Shown: one piece after another, positions 47,691 to 60,616 of the stretch
Numbering within the stretch: the first letter of the stretch is position 1
Layout of the letters: every line of letters starts with the position of its first letter
Origin: Botryococcus braunii
Taxonomy: Eukaryota > Chlorophyta > Trebouxiophyceae
Assembly (NCBI GenBank): GCA_002005505.1
Contig: KV908589.1
Location: 1 to 64,000 of the forward strand
DNA: 64,000 bases
Direction: 5' to 3'
Translations under genes and position numbers: made by a program
The notes under the pieces: generated by a model
What the model saw: the letters and a program-made list of their open reading frames with translations, nothing else
What the model was told of the DNA's origin: nothing
Databases searched by the model: none

Positions 47691-50600
47691 ATGGCGAGAA
47701 AGAGATCTAAATCAAGGGAGCCATCTGAGGAGGAGCTCACAACAGAGGAAGCATCTACATCGTCTCCCACACGACAGCCGTGTACACCCAGCACATCAAA
47801 GGGCGAGGGAGATGTACTCCCCAAGGTCATAGCCACTCAAGTCAAAGTGCATATTGAACTGGATCGTCATGGCACAAATTTTGTGGTATGGGACAATGCT
47901 TTCACTGCTGCCAATAGTGCCAAGGGTTCCTTTCCTGCCATTCAGTCAGCCATGCCTGGAACTATCCACAATGCGGCTGCAATGCTTCTGCTGTATGAGT
48001 CAGTTCCAGAGGAATGGTTAGGAGAAGTGTCAAGTAAGCCGTCAGCTTATGATGCATATCTGTTTATTTGCAAGAAATTTGTGGGTGGCTACAACACTCA
48101 AGCAAATGCAGACTGGCTGAAGGAAATGTCCAAAGGGATGAGACGTGGAGAAACGATCTCTCAGTATGTGTCTAGAATGATAAATCCCAAAGGCTGCTTG
48201 AAACGCAATGGACATGACCTCTTGGATGGTCATGTGGCCTCCCAGATTGTGCAGGGACTGCCAGCAGCAGCTAATCCTCCAGGGCTGTTGCCCACTGCAG
48301 TAGCTTACCCCCTGGATGATCTGGCAGCTCTCATTTCCACCACTGCAGAGGCGTCTGGCTACAACGATGATGGAGAACAGCCTGCCATGGTGATGAAGGC
48401 AATGCCTGCTCAACGAGAGACTGATCCAGCCCCTTCCACTAGCGGGGCCAATCCCTCCAAACAGCCAGCAGACTCAGAATCAAGGGGAGAAGTGAGAGGC
48501 ACGTGCAACTACTGCCACAGGAAAGGCCATTTTTGGAGAGACTGCCGCAAACGTCAAAGGGATGCAGAGACACAACGCAATGTGGTGGCAGCGGTACAGC
48601 AACTTGCTGCCATGTGGCCCCAAGGGCAGTTTCCTGGTGCACCCCAGCCACCTCCAAGCGTGCAGCATGCATTCCCAGGCACTGGAGCGTTCCCACTACT
48701 GCACCCTCCTCTAGGCCCACCTTCTCCTCCCTCAGAAGGTATGCCATACGTGGTATCTTATAATGTGCTGGATGGCAGTAAGCACCAACAGTCCAAACAG
48801 TCGTGGCTTGTGGATAGTGGAGCGTCTGTACATCTTGTGAACAACCTTTCCCTGCTGCATGCCCCTACAGTACATGACCACCCTATTCCACTGCTGCTTG
48901 CTACATCTGATGCCACTGGGGGTATTGTTGCTACTGGGTCAGTGTGTCTCATGTCCTCTCAGCATATTCCTGTGTGGCTGCATCATGTCCAGTGTGTTCC
49001 CTCAGCCACCACCAATATTCTCTCAGTATCTGCTGCTCTGCGCGATGGAATCCGGTTCAGTACAGATAGACTGGGAGCATTCACTGCTGTCTCAGGACCG
49101 AGTGGTTGGCGGATGCCTGTGAAACCAGAGAATGGTCTCTGTTATATCCACAACTGCCTCCCAGTACCGCCAGTGAAGGTTCATTATTCAGTGACTGCTG
49201 CCCTGAAGAAGAAATGCTCCAAAGGTCTAAGTCATGACTGTGCCAAACGTTTCCTGTGGCACAGCAGATTGGGACACCCAGGAGACCCCTGGATGAAACG
49301 CCTGAGCAGTGACCAACTGGTTACTGGCCTAGACACCTTGATGTCCCCCTGTGAAAAGTGTCCTAAGTACTGTGAAGCATGCATTGAGGGGAAGCATGCA
49401 CGTCCCCCATTTGGTGAAAGCTCTAGACCTGCTGAGAAACCCCTTGACAGAATCCACATTGACACTGTGGGTCCCATATCACCAGCAGCCATTACTGGGG
49501 AACGCTTTTGGGTAACCGTAACTGATGAGGCATCTGGGTGGAAGGCAATGCTGCCAGTGAAGTCAAAAGATGTAATTGGAGCTGTTGTCAGAGACCTAAT
49601 GTTGTATTGGCAAACTGAGAAGGAAACTACAGTGAAGTGCATCCGCAGTGACAGAGGGACAGAGTTCTTAAATGCCAAGTTCAAGGAATTTTGTGCATCC
49701 CAGGGCACTAAGCTGGAGACATCTGCCCCATATACCCCTCAGCAGAATGGAGTTGCTGAGAGAGCCAACAGAACCCTCAAGGAGCGCACCGGGACCCTCC
49801 TCAATTTTGCTGCAGCAAGCCCTGTTATGTGGAAGGAAGCCCTGGAGACAGCCTGCACCCTCCTAAATATGGGACCCAGCACAGGCAGGCCCCTATCTCC
49901 CTGCGAAATGTTCATGGGATATAAGCCAGATGTATCCTTGCTGCGCACTTGGGGATGCCTTGCATTTGTGCACGTTCCTGACCAGCAGAGGGGGGCCTTT
50001 GCACCGAAGGCTGTGGCTGGGATGTTCACTGGTTACTCTCCAGTGTCAAAGGCATATCGTATCTATATGGGGGGGGGGGGGATCTGGAGAGAGAGCAGAG
50101 ATGTTCAATTTGTGGAACACATTCGAGGAGCTACTCGGGTGGGAATGGCTGTTCTCCCTGACCAGCCTCAGCAGTTTTCATACCCTGAAGACTTATCAGG
50201 GCAATTGCACAGCAGCAATCCAGTGGTGCCATTGTCACAGCGCAGTATGCAGAACCAGACTGTCAGCAGCCCATGCTCCAGCAGTAGACCTGACAGCTCC
50301 TTCCCGGTACCCTCTGACCAGGCAGCAACTGAGCCTGATAGTCAGGGGAAGCCTTCCCAAGAGGAGGGCATTCTCATTGTGTCTCCCGAAGCAAGCACGG
50401 GAGAGCAGCAGCCGGACCTGGATCAGTCCGGGGCTCTGGACGCTATTCAACGACTGGCGCGAGGAAGTGCAGACAGCGGACAACATCATCAGACTTTAGA
50501 GCGAATACAGCAGTCACTGCGTAACACGCATCCGGCTACTACCATCCCGCCTCCGGACGGACTGTCGCGGGCTCAACGCTATGAGCAACGAACTGCGGCT

Positions 50601-51567
50601 CGAGATATCCTGCTGGCACAGGATAAGGGAGAGAGCTGTGAGCGAGAGGGGAGGACTGAAGGTGACACAGAGTCACAGGGACCAGGGGAAGCGCAGGAAT
50701 TGGGGCAGGACACCGAGAGACCTGCTTCACTTGTAAGAGATGAGAGGGGGGCAGTCTCTGATCAGACTGCAGATGGTCCAAGTGAGCTGAGATGTATGGG
50801 TGGGACCTGCTCAGTGCCTGAGAGAAATGTTAGCGATGAGAACTCTATCAGTGATGCCCAAGGACAATGTGGTGCCAGCCACGCAAGTGTGGGCCATGCA
50901 TGGGAGTGTGCTGCTGGGCCTGCGCCCCAGCGCTCATGTCTAGTGGGCAGCAGACAGAGAGAGAGAGAGACATGGGCACAGCAGCAAGATAGACCAAGTG
51001 CTCATGCAATGCAGAGTGGTTCACATGTCTGTGAGAGTCCTGACGGGACTGCAAACCGTCAGCCATGTGAGAGTGTGTCTGAGGAGGTGAATCGGAAGCC
51101 AAGACAGTGTGAGAACTCCCCCAATTACAAGAGCTTTCCGAGAGGTACCTGTGTTTGGGAGGATGATGTGAGAGTGGCTGGCAGCAAGCTTGAGAGGGCA
51201 AGCTGTGAGTCTAAGAGAGAGAAAGAGCAGAGGGAGAGATCTGGATCTTTACCCACAGTCCCCACGTGCAGTGCGGCGACATTCAGCGAAAGAGTAGTGG
51301 ATGAGAGTGAGGGTAAGAGTAAGCAAGATCAGGGGAAGCACACTGGGGTGCGTTTTGGGAAGATTAGTGTGCCTTCAAGTCTAAAGGAGGCCCAGCAGTC
51401 CCCACAGTGGGAATACTGGAAGGCTGCAATGCAGGAGGAGCAAAACTCCTTAGATGCTCATGAGGTGATGGAGTTTGTTCCTAGACCTCGTGGGCACAAA
51501 GTCATCCCAGTTCACTGGATTTTCTCAGTGAAAATGGATGCACACGGCAATGTGCTTAGGTTCAAGG
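47691..51567 (+). CDS. gag-pol: Cop3 gag-pol, first piece: Gag, protease, integrase, linker, RT start
   Basis: About 1290 codons, open from ATG 47691 (MARKRSKSREPS) to the Gyp3-b junction. Gag occupies 1-250, the CCHC knuckle CNYCHRKGHFWRDC is at about 271, and the protease SWLVDSGASVHLVN at about 374. Integrase: WHSRLGHPGDPW, CPKYCEACIEGK, HIDTVGP (about 588), SDRGTEF (about 653), NGVAERANRT (about 687). The linker (about 800-1220) has LRCMGGTCSV and one CX13C motif ending GTCVWEDDV. RT begins PQWEYWKAAMQEEQNSLDAHEVMEF and runs to VLRFK. A run of 13 G at 50069-50081 codes extra glycine in frame. Past 51567 the frame runs into Gyp3-b and stops at 51659. Confidence 0.94.
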
Positions 51568-51999
51568 AAGGGGTGACACCGCGAGGCAGTAAACGTGACG
51601 CCGATTCCTCTTACAATACGCAGCTCCTCCTCACGCAGGCGATTCCGAGTCTCCAATAAACAATATGGCCAACGCCAATACAATATAATATGCAACAGAT
51701 ATATCCAGGCCCCAAAGATAAGTGTGTCTCTCGAAGTGTGAGTCCAACTTGTGGTGCACCCGGCTACATCGCCCTTCTATGTGATGCTCTCGCGAGCACC
51801 ACGAGAAGGATGACGAGAGGGCATCCTTTTGGACATTTCATGAACATCCTATATTGTGAAGCTTCTCGTAGTACGACGTGCGTGAAGACACATGCGCACA
51901 CATGCAGGTGTGCACGTAATTCGAAAGACCTGCACATAATTCGAAAGGCGAGCCGCATGAGGTACGCAGACGCGGCACCGCACGCGTCACCTCACTACA
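51564..51999 (-). repeat. 3' LTR of Gyp3-b, truncated (about 436 bp)
   Basis: Matches 58049-58484; the bases matching 57996-58048 are absent. The exact edge is ambiguous over AAGG (51564-51567). Confidence 0.9.
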
Positions 52000-52524
52000 T
52001 ACTCCCCCCCCCTATTCCTGTGCGTCCCCGCGCAGAAGGCAGAGCGCAACAAAACAACAAAAGACCTTCCAACATGCGGAGACTCAGAACACTACCTACG
52101 GGCAACCCGCCTCCCGTGTTGCCAGACCCCAGCCGATCGCTGCGAATCGGGGTCCCCACCATATAGAAATAAGAATAAGTATCATTCATGACAAACATGA
52201 CAAAAGACGAAACGGAGGAAACAGCTAAGTCCACGTAGAGCCAAAAGTCCAGAAGTTCATAAGTCGAGAAGTCCACAAGTCCATAAGGCAAAGTTCAAGT
52301 GAGGTTCAAACCAAGTTCGAGTCCAAAGTTCCAGAGTCCAAAGTTCCGTGTCCAGTGGCAATGAAGTGAAGCGGCCATGTCGAGCCTAATGTGCACAATG
52401 ATCTATCCAGGTAAGGGACCCATGGTCCACCCTACCGGGTAAGGCAGCCTTACCCTAGCCTATCCACAGTCCATATGGCCATACAGAGAGACCCCTCCAA
52501 GGAGGGCCAACCGGTCGACGGGGC
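52000..52524 (-). other. Gyp3-b 3' noncoding region and polypurine tract
   Basis: Purine run on the element strand next to the LTR (plus strand TACTCCCCCCCCC, 52000-52013). Then about 500 bp without a gene, holding AAGTCCA/AGTTC short repeats on the plus strand (52230-52345), the counterpart of the TGGACTT repeats of Gyp3-a. Confidence 0.75.
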
Positions 52525-55500
52525 CTAAGGGCGAATCCGAGGGATTGTGCCCCTGGGAGGCAATGGAGGCAACCCGTGACTCCCTCTGTACTGCTCCACT
52601 TGCTGGCGGCAGCGCGTAAAATTCGTGAGTGGTTCCCACGTATCGTCGTCGGGCGTGTAACCTTTCCATCGCACAAGGTATTGCATATGCGGGGTTCCAT
52701 CCGGGTCGTAGAGAGTGCGGCCGCGGTCGTCCATGAGTGGCTTGTGGTCCACAATGCCACCAATCTCGTATTCGATATGGTCGTTGACGAGGTGCGGGGG
52801 CGGCGGCGGCGGACGCACACGTGCGACATCAGCGGTACGGTAGGGGGTGAGGAAGTTGACATTCACGGTCGGATGATACCGGTCGTAGCCGTCTGGAAAC
52901 TCCAAGCGGTACGCGTTGGGGCCAGGCGAGCTAAGGACCTTGAAGGGTCCCACACGCCGAGGCGCAAACTTCTGTGGAAGTTTCCTGTGAACTGCAAAGA
53001 AGTCCCGATCCACAAGCACGTAGTCACCCGGCGCAAACGACACATCGCTGCGACGCCTATTTGCATAGGCAGTTTGCCGGTCCTGGGCTGCAGCCAAAAA
53101 CTTTTGTGCCCGTCGGATGTCCAAACCCATCTTCCTCACAAACTCATCCGCACTCCCAACTCCAGTTTTTCCCAAGTGCCCACACGCAAACGGGACGTTC
53201 GGATCTTGCCCATATGTAAGCCTGAAGGGTGTTGTGTTGATAGAAGTTTGCCAAGAGTTATTGTATGCAAATTCGGCTTCGGGCAAATAACTATCCCAAT
53301 CCCTTCCATGATCTGCAACATAATGTTTCAGATAGTCTCCCAAAATGCGGTTTGTCCTTTCAGTTTGCCCATCTGTTTGAGGATGGAAGGCAGTTGAAAG
53401 GGCAGGCCGACATCCCGTAAGTTCATGTAACGCCTTCATAAACTTACTCACAAAGCGGGGGTCCCGATCAGAAACAATTTCCTCCGGATATCCATGATAC
53501 ATCCATACCCGTGTCCTTAGCAATTGTGCCACCGTATAAGCATCCGCATTCATGGTTGTAGCTGCAAAATGAGCACACTTGCTAAGCCTATCCACGACAA
53601 CCCAAATAGCATCATTTCCATTGGGAGTCTTTGGCAAATTAGTAATGAAATCCATGGACAAACTTTGCCACTTCCTGACTGGTATTTGTAAAGGGTGAAG
53701 AAGACCAGCAGGCAAAGTATTCCGAGCCTTGACCCGCTGGCAAGAGTCACAATGAGCAACATAGGCTTTGACATCCTCATACATTCCAGGCCAATACCAT
53801 TCCCTTGTGAGAAGCTCATACATGCGAGTTACTCCAGGGTGGCCAACATGAGGCGGGTCATGCAATGCTTCCAAAATTCCACGTCGCAGATTCTCAACAA
53901 CAAGTTCCCCATTCTTCCTTTCCTCAAACAATGCAGGAACATACTTCCGTCCATTCCTTTCCCAAAAGCCTCCCTTAAGACTAACCTTCCCACGATTCGC
54001 GCGCACTGCCAACCAAGGATCATCTGTGTAAGCCTTCCCAAGTTTTCCAAGTAAGGTTTCGTACCCATCGGTATCGGGGGTGAGCTCACTTGGGCTGGCC
54101 AACCCAATTTGCTCCATCGTGCCGAGGGGGTCTTGGACCTCCTGAGCGGGCTCCGTGACTTTTCAAACCTTGCGGGACCGAGCTGCATCCAATCTGGAGG
54201 GGGTGAGGCAGTCCGGAGAGGGGCGCGTACGCTTGCGCCGGAGGGCAACCCCGGCCACTACTCCATTGTCCCTCCCCCCAGATCCAGGGTGACCATGTTG
54301 AGTGAAACACCTGGAGAGCGGGTCCGCAATGTTGGTCTTTCCCGGTTCCCATACCCATTCAATCTCAAACTCCTGCAGGCGCTCGGCCCACCGAGCCCTC
54401 CGAGGACTAAGCCCAACCTGTTGACCCAAGAAGGTATTACACTTGTGATCCGTTACCACTGTCACTGGCTTCCCCAAAAGATAACATCTCCATTCCGTGA
54501 GAGCATACACCACAGCCAATAATTCCCGTTCCGTGGCACTGTAGTTCCTCTCGCTTGCTCCCAACTTCTTGCTAAAATAAGCACAAACCTTCCCATCTTG
54601 AAACAACACAGCTCCCACGCCGTAATCGCATGCGTCGCACACCACCTTGAATGGCCGACGTACATCCGGGAGTGTCAGGATAGGGGCTCTTACCAATGCT
54701 TCCTTGATTTTGGTGAATGCTTCCTGTTGCTCCTGTCCCCACTTCCAAGGTGCCTTTGCTCCAGAGAGAGCGGTCAATGGGGTTGCTAGGATACTATAGT
54801 TTTGGATGAATTTGCGAAAATAGTTGGACAACCCCAAAAACCTTCTAACTTCCGTTACGTTTGTGGGTGAAGGCCACTCTTGCACCACCTTGACTTTATC
54901 CATATCCACTTCCAATCCATTTGCACCAATAATGTGTCCCAAGTACTTCAATTGGTTCTCAAAGAAAGAACATTTAACAAGTTTTGCCAAGAGTTGATGT
55001 TCACGCAGGCGGGTGAAAACTCTCTCCAACTGCCCCAAGTGTTCATCTTCCGTTTGCTGTAAATGAGCACATCATCTAAATACACCACCACAAATCCTTC
55101 CCTTATAAAGTCATGAAAGACTTCATTCATCAACCTCTGAAATGTGGCGGGGGCATTTGTCAGACCAAAGGGGAGAACAAGAAATTCGTACAAACCAAAA
55201 GGGGTCCGAAAGGCAGTCTTTGGCACATCCTCCTTCCGAAGCCTGACCTGATGGTATCCAGACAGTAAGTCCAAGCTTGAAAACACTTTTGCTCCCTTAA
55301 GTTTATCTAACAGGTCATCAATTCTGGGTAGAGGGTATCTATCAGAGATGGTGATTTTGTTGAGGGGACGGTAATCTATAACCATCCGTAAACTTCCATC
55401 CTTCTTCCTAACGAACAAAACAGGTGAAGCAAAAGGGGAGCAACTTGGCCTGATCAATCCCAATTTCAACATCTCATCCACTGTTTTCTCGCACTCCGCA

Positions 55501-56703
55501 AGCTCACTTGGAGCTAGCCGGTACGCGGGCCTATTGGGAGGCCGATGTCCTTCCTCCAAATTTATTGTGTGAAATACTTCCCTTTCCGGAGGTAGCCCCG
55601 GGAGTTGCTTGGCAAACAAATCCTCATTAGCACGTAACAACTCCTTCAATGCCTGCGGTTTTCCTTCCAACATATCATTTATTTGTTGAGTGAAAGTCAT
55701 ACCGGTACCACTGGTGGGTTTTGTGACGACGGGCGTGTCGTCCACAGATTGGTCGGTATCCGCCAGGTCGACCCCACTTGAGGCGTCCTCCCCGGTGATG
55801 TCCACCAACTCAGCCTGGTCATTCCCAAACCCTAATCCCAAGCACGGTATACAGGCAAACTTTCCATACATCTTGCCCCTTCCATCCCCTTCCATTCCTG
55901 TCCTTCCTTCCCTCCTTCCTTTCTTTTGCTTGAAGACACCAAACAAGTTTTGGCCCAACCGGCAAGGGTGAATCTGCTCGTGTTAAGGTAACCCACTTCC
56001 CATGATGTCTAAAGTGAGCAGCTTTCACACGAAGATCAATGGAGGCTCCCCTTGCTTCCATCCAATCCTGCCCCAAAATCATGTCTACCCCATCAATCAT
56101 GGCAGGGCTTACAATGAAGTTATGACGGGAGCTTACACCGGGCTTAAGCGTAAATGACACATCGACCGTTCCTTTCGTATCAGACACACTTCCATCCGCA
56201 AGAGTCACTGAGATACTCGAGGGTTTATAGCGCACCCCAAGTCCTTGCAAAGTATCACTTTTAATAAAGGAATGAGACGCCCCACTGTCAAACAACACTG
56301 AAAGGATTTTCCCCTTAACATTCGCAGGAAAGGTCATAGCGAGCGGAGAGTCAGTAGTAACACTTCCCATGGTGAGTGTGGGTCTTGGGGGAACCACACA
56401 ACATATAAAAGAGAATGGGTATACACTAGTTTGACCATTCATGTCTACCGCCTGTCCCTTCCTTCCTGAACACACTTCCACAATCCTTCCTTGCATACGG
56501 TGAGCATAGAGACTCTTACTTTTCCAAGCTTTCCTTCCCACCATGAAACAACAAGTGAGGGACGGGTTGCACCTTTGTTCCCCTAAAAACTTGGAAATCT
56601 CAGATTCAGCCTTCCTAACATTTGGCACCACAAGGTTCACCCCTTCCTTTCCCAATTTGGAGGCCACAAGAGAGTGCAATTCATGCAAGCAAGTGGCATC
56701 CAT
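52525..56703 (-). pseudogene. pol: Gyp3-b pol, several frameshifts, chromodomain kept
   Basis: Starts MDATCLHELHSL (ATG 56703). Pre-protease region, protease with LFDSGASHSF, RT with [11 protein letters not shown], RNase H, integrase with CDSCQRVKA, MDFITNLPKT, VSDRDPRF and GQTERTNRIL, and a C-terminal chromodomain (IEYEIGGIVDHKPL; QYLVRWKGYTPDDDTWEPL). The frame is broken near 55830 (extra bases between CLYTVL and NDQAELVDI), near 55040 (one A lost after DVLIYSK) and near 54165 (RNase H/integrase linker). It is open in pieces 56703-55819, 55958-54948, 55038-54163 and 54117-52525. This copy shows the integrase core that Gyp3-a has lost. Confidence 0.92.
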
Positions 56704-56714
56704 GGCTTCAGAAT

Positions 56715-57915
56715 TTACTTTTGAGGATTATGCCCCGGCCCTTTTCCCTTCCAATGTCCTCCCCGGCCACCACGGCCCTTCCACTGCCCACCTCGAGCTT
56801 GATTAGAGGGAAAAGGAGGAGGTGGGGGCAATTGACTGTCGCGCCTGCTCTTCCTTTGCAAGTAGTCCCGCTTGGCCTGACATTGCCATTGCTCGTGACC
56901 AAAGTTTTTGCAGACGTAACACTGGCGCTCGGAGGGGACGCTAGTCCGAGAATCTAACTTCCCACCAACGCTGTGGCCGACGGCTCCAAGCACAGGCCCC
57001 TGGGTGAATCCCGGAAAGTGTGCCGGCGTGCTTATGGGAGTCCTCTTCACAGCGTTGAGAACCTTGCTTCCTTCCTGTCCCCTCAGCATCCCCCCTGACT
57101 TTAAGTTACTTTCATATTGCACCACATAAGTGCACAATACGTCGAGGTCTGAGAATCTAACACCAGTTTGTGGGTTTATCGTGCAAGCAACTCTAATATG
57201 AGCATTCAAGCCTTTGAGAAACATGTATATTTTATCATTTTCGCATATCTCATACTCAGTTTCAACGTCACTCAAGAGCGTTATGAACCTTTCGATATAT
57301 TTTTCAACACTTTCATGACCTTGATAGACATGATCAAGCTTTTGGCGTGCGGCCATAACAAGGTCGGTTGAGTCATAGCGGTTCCCCATAAAAGTCTTGA
57401 ACTCCTCCCCAAGTTGCTTCCATTTGATCCCCTTCCCGTTCCTTCCTTTTTAAGTGAGTTCCCCACACCTTTGTAGGTCGCTCCTCCATGCACTGGAGTG
57501 CGACTGCCACCCACTTGTCACGTGCCACATTCGAGATGTCAGCATAAGATTCTACTTTGCTAGCAAAGAACTGGAAACTCCCCCGTTTGCCCGTGAACAT
57601 TGCGGGTGTAGGCACACGCACTACGTGATTTGAGGATGGCGTCCGCTGGGAAGCTCGTTGACCCTCCAAGGCCTCGATCCTTTTGAGTAGCTTAGCAATC
57701 AAAATTTGGGTTCTATCTTTCTTCAAGGGTTTCTTCATTGGTGCAAGCTTGGTTTTCCGTTTGGGTGTGGGTTTAGGCGGTGGAGCTGGTTCCGTTTCAA
57801 ACTCCTCTTGCATGAGATCGTCCACTTCGACACCCTCCTTTTCAAGCCCTTCCAACAATTCCTTTTCCAACAAAGGGATACCAGCGTACTTGCTTCCTTT
57901 CCTGACGGACGCCAT
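56715..57915 (-). pseudogene. gag: Gyp3-b gag, one frameshift near 57410
   Basis: Start MASVRKGSKYAGIPLLEKE (ATG 57915). Same layout as Gyp3-c Gag: acidic/Pro-Lys N-terminus, Gag core, CCHC knuckle (CYVCKNFGHEQWQC), Gly/Arg tail. One extra G in a G run near 57410 (EATWGGVQ here, EATWEEFK in Gyp3-c) splits it into 57915-57373 and 57389-56715. Confidence 0.9.
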
Positions 57916-57965
57916 ACTCGCAAGGGACAATCCGATGGCAACCTTCCTTACGTCTCCCTTCGAAC

Positions 57966-57993
57966 CGAGGCTCTAACCGCCTCGCCGATACCA
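57966..57993 (-). other. primer-binding site and hairpin of Gyp3-b
   Basis: TGGTATCGG on the element strand (57993-57985), stem CGAGGC/GCCTCG (57984-57979 with 57971-57966). Two bases separate it from the LTR. Confidence 0.7.
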
Positions 57994-57995
57994 AA

Positions 57996-58484
57996 TGAAA
58001 CAAAGGGAGACGTGTATGCAAGTTTAATAATAAGAGATACTAGGGTTTAAGGAAGGGGTGACACCGCGAGGCAGTAAACGTGACGCCGATTCCTCTTACA
58101 ATACGCAGCTCCTCCTCACGCAGGCGATTCCGAGTCTCCAATAAACAATATGGCCAACGCCAATACAATATAATATGCAACAGATATATCCAGGCCCCAA
58201 AGATAAGTGTGTCTCTCGAAGTGTGAGTCCAACTTGTGGTGCACCCGGCTACATCGCCCTTCTATGTGATGCTCTCGCGAGCACCACGAGAAGGATGACG
58301 AGAGGGCATCCTTTTGGACATTTCATGAACATCCTATATTGTGAAGCTTCTCGTAGTACGACGTGCGTGAAGACACATGCGCACACATGCAGGCGTGCAC
58401 GTAATTCGAAAGACCTGCACATAATTCGAAAGGCGAGCCGCATGAGGTACGCAGACGCGGCACCGCACGCGTCACCTCACTACA
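57996..58484 (-). repeat. 5' LTR of Gyp3-b (489 bp)
   Basis: Element strand TGTAGTGAGG...TTTGTTTCA, with canonical CA end, unlike Gyp3-a. Confidence 0.93.
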
Positions 58485-59863
58485 CCAGGCTGGTGGCTCA
58501 AGGGTGTAGGCAAATTCCAGGAGTGGATGTGATGGAGGTATTTGCTCCCACCAGCAGTTACAGGTCTAGAAGAGCTTTACTGTCAGTGGCTGCACAGGAG
58601 GGTCTTGAAATTCACCAGGTGGATGTCAAGACTGCGTTTTTAAATTGTGAATTAGAGGAGGAGGTCTATGTCACACAACCTCCTGGGTTTGAGAATGGGG
58701 ATGGGAACACTGTGTGTCGCTTGAAGAAGGCTCTGTATGGCCTGAAGCAAGCTCCAAGGGCATGGCATAAGACCCTTAATGAGAAGCTACATACCATGGG
58801 GTATGAGGTGTGCAAGAGTGATGCTGGGGTCTATGTGAAATGTTCTGTGGAGGGAGGGAAATCCTTTGTGCTGATTTATGTTGATGATATATTGATAGTT
58901 TCAAAGGGCATGAGTGAGATTGAGAGAGTGAAAGGATTGTTGAAGAAGGAGTTCACCATTCATGATTTAGGAGAGGTGAAAGATTTCTTAGGCTGCCAAG
59001 TGATGAGAGATAGAGAGAAAGGGTTGATTTCTTTGAGTTGCATCCCAAAGATTGATGCCTTAGTTGAGAAATTTGGGCTGGATCTGGAGTCTGTGGGGCC
59101 TGACACCCCTATGACTAAGGATTTTGTGGCCACACAGCGACCGATGTCCAAGGACAACAGTGCCAGCATTGGAGCTGGGAGTCCCTTACCACCAGGGCAC
59201 AGATATTGTGAGCTGGTTGGGTCACTGTTGTACATTGCAAACACCACAAGGCCTGATATTTCCCAGGCTGTGGGAGTGCTTTCCAGGTACAGGATTACTC
59301 CCACCACTGCTCACTGGAATGAAGCCATCAGAGTGTTGAAGTATCTGATGGCTACCAGGGATCTTGTGTTAGTACTTGGAGGGAAGGACACAGAGCTGGA
59401 GGGCTTTGTGGATGCAGATTATGGTGGTGATCAGGATCACAGGTTTTCCACTACGGGTTACGTAATTCGTGTGTTTGGAGGAGCTGTAGTTTGGGGAAGC
59501 AAGAAGCAGTCTGCAGTGGCCACATCCACTGTAGAGGCTGAGTTCATGGCGGCAAGTGCAGCTGTCAAGGAGGCAAATTGGATGAAGGGATTCCTTGAAG
59601 AAATTGGTATTTCTCCTTGGATTGTGAAGATCCACTGTGATAATCAGGGATGCATCAATCATCTCAGAAACCCAGTGTTCTCAAAGCATACCAAGCACAT
59701 TGCAATCAGCTTCCATTTTGCTCGGGAAGCTATTGCATTGGGACAGGTGGATGTGAAGTACGTTCCATCTGCTAGGAATGTGGCAGATATATTTACCAAG
59801 CCGTTGACAAGGCAGGTATTTCAGGGCCATCGTGAGGCTCTAGGACTGGCCAAGTTTTTGTGA
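58485..59863 (+). CDS. gag-pol: Cop3 gag-pol, second piece: reverse transcriptase and RNase H
   Basis: Resumes after Gyp3-b with RLVAQGCRQIPGVDVMEVFAP and runs to the stop at 59863. RT: QVDVKTAFLNCELEEEVYV (Cys where Cop1 and Cop2 have Gly), LYGLKQAPRAWHK, catalytic LIYVDDILIVS. RNase H: VDADYGGDQDHRFSTTGYV, STVEAEFMAAS, HCDNQGCINHLRNP. It ends FQGHREALGLAKFL. Open throughout; an ATG at 58175 lies in the Gyp3-b LTR and is not real. Nearly identical to the Cop2 counterpart. Confidence 0.94.
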
Positions 59864-59881
59864 GGAAAAGTCAAGGGGAAG
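59864..59881 (+). other. polypurine tract of Cop3
   Basis: AGGAAAAGTCAAGGGGAAG ends at the 3' LTR. Shared with Cop1-B and Cop2 apart from one base. Confidence 0.85.
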
Positions 59882-60611
59882 TGTTATAATAGTGAAAGAA
59901 CAGATTAGTGACTTTCCCTCAGAAGAGTAATAGTGGCCAGGCTTCCCTTAAAGCAATCAATGTGAACAATCTTAGAGGAAGAGTAATGGATGGCAGAACT
60001 CTAGAGTTCTGCCATAATTGATCTGGACTGATTCCATTTTAGAAAGAGAGAGTAATGCAATTTGACGCGTTCTTGCAAGAAAGGATATAGGCAGCAGGCA
60101 TGAAGGGCTCTGCACTTGTTTGGGACTGAAAGAGCACTCCGGGTGCTTATCTCTGATCAGTTGCCTCAAGTGTCAACACACAGTCGGGCTCTGCTTGCTC
60201 TCCTACACACAGCAAGAGACCCGACCGAGCTTAACACCCTTCGTGCCGGGACATACAGGTGAAGTGCTGCATCTCAGTGTAACTTGCATGGACAATTGAT
60301 TAGGAAGAGGTCTAGATAAGTGTATTAGAATGTTGCGAATGCTTGACTCATCGAACAATGGAAATGCGAACTATCTGTCGATGCTTAGAAGAGGTAGTTT
60401 GAATTCCTTGACGTTGAGAGAGAGCAAGAAGCAATGTAATGACTTGTTTGGGACTGAAAGAGCACTCCGGGTGCTTATCTCTGATCAGTTGCCTCAAGTG
60501 TCAACACACAGTCGGGCTCTGCTTGCTCTCCTACACACAGCAAGAGACCCGACCGAGCTTAACACCCTTCGTGCCGGGACATACAGGGAACATTACGCCC
60601 AGAATTGTACA
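59882..60611 (+). repeat. 3' LTR of Cop3 (730 bp)
   Basis: Modules 60114-60259 and 60442-60587, palindrome 59990-60015. TSD GTCAC at 60612-60616. Confidence 0.95.
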
Positions 60612-60616
60612 GTCAC

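Larger units (their letters stand above)
51564..58484 (-). mobile_element. Gyp3-b: Ty3/gypsy chromovirus with clipped 3' LTR
   Basis: 5' LTR 57996-58484 (489 bp), 3' LTR 51564-51999 (about 436 bp, last 53 bp missing). No TSD: the right flank starts CCAGG, but the left flank lacks it. The clipped junction lies at an AAGG shared by Cop3 and the LTR. Gag and pol have several frameshifts. Inserted in the RT of Cop3. Confidence 0.93.
46368..60611 (+). mobile_element. Cop3: complete Ty1/copia element carrying Gyp3-b
   Basis: LTRs of 730 bp (46368-47097, 59882-60611) with one difference seen (46465 region). TSD GTCAC at 46363-46367 and 60612-60616. Primer site, ORF1, gag-pol, polypurine tract. Gag-pol is open apart from Gyp3-b. 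Proteins are close to Cop2, LTRs are not. Confidence 0.96.

Noticed and set aside
58175..58490. ORF starting at 58175 that fuses a novel N-terminus to the Cop3 RT
   Set aside because: The first part is Gyp3-b LTR read through into Cop3. The RT segment is the remainder of the Cop3 polyprotein.
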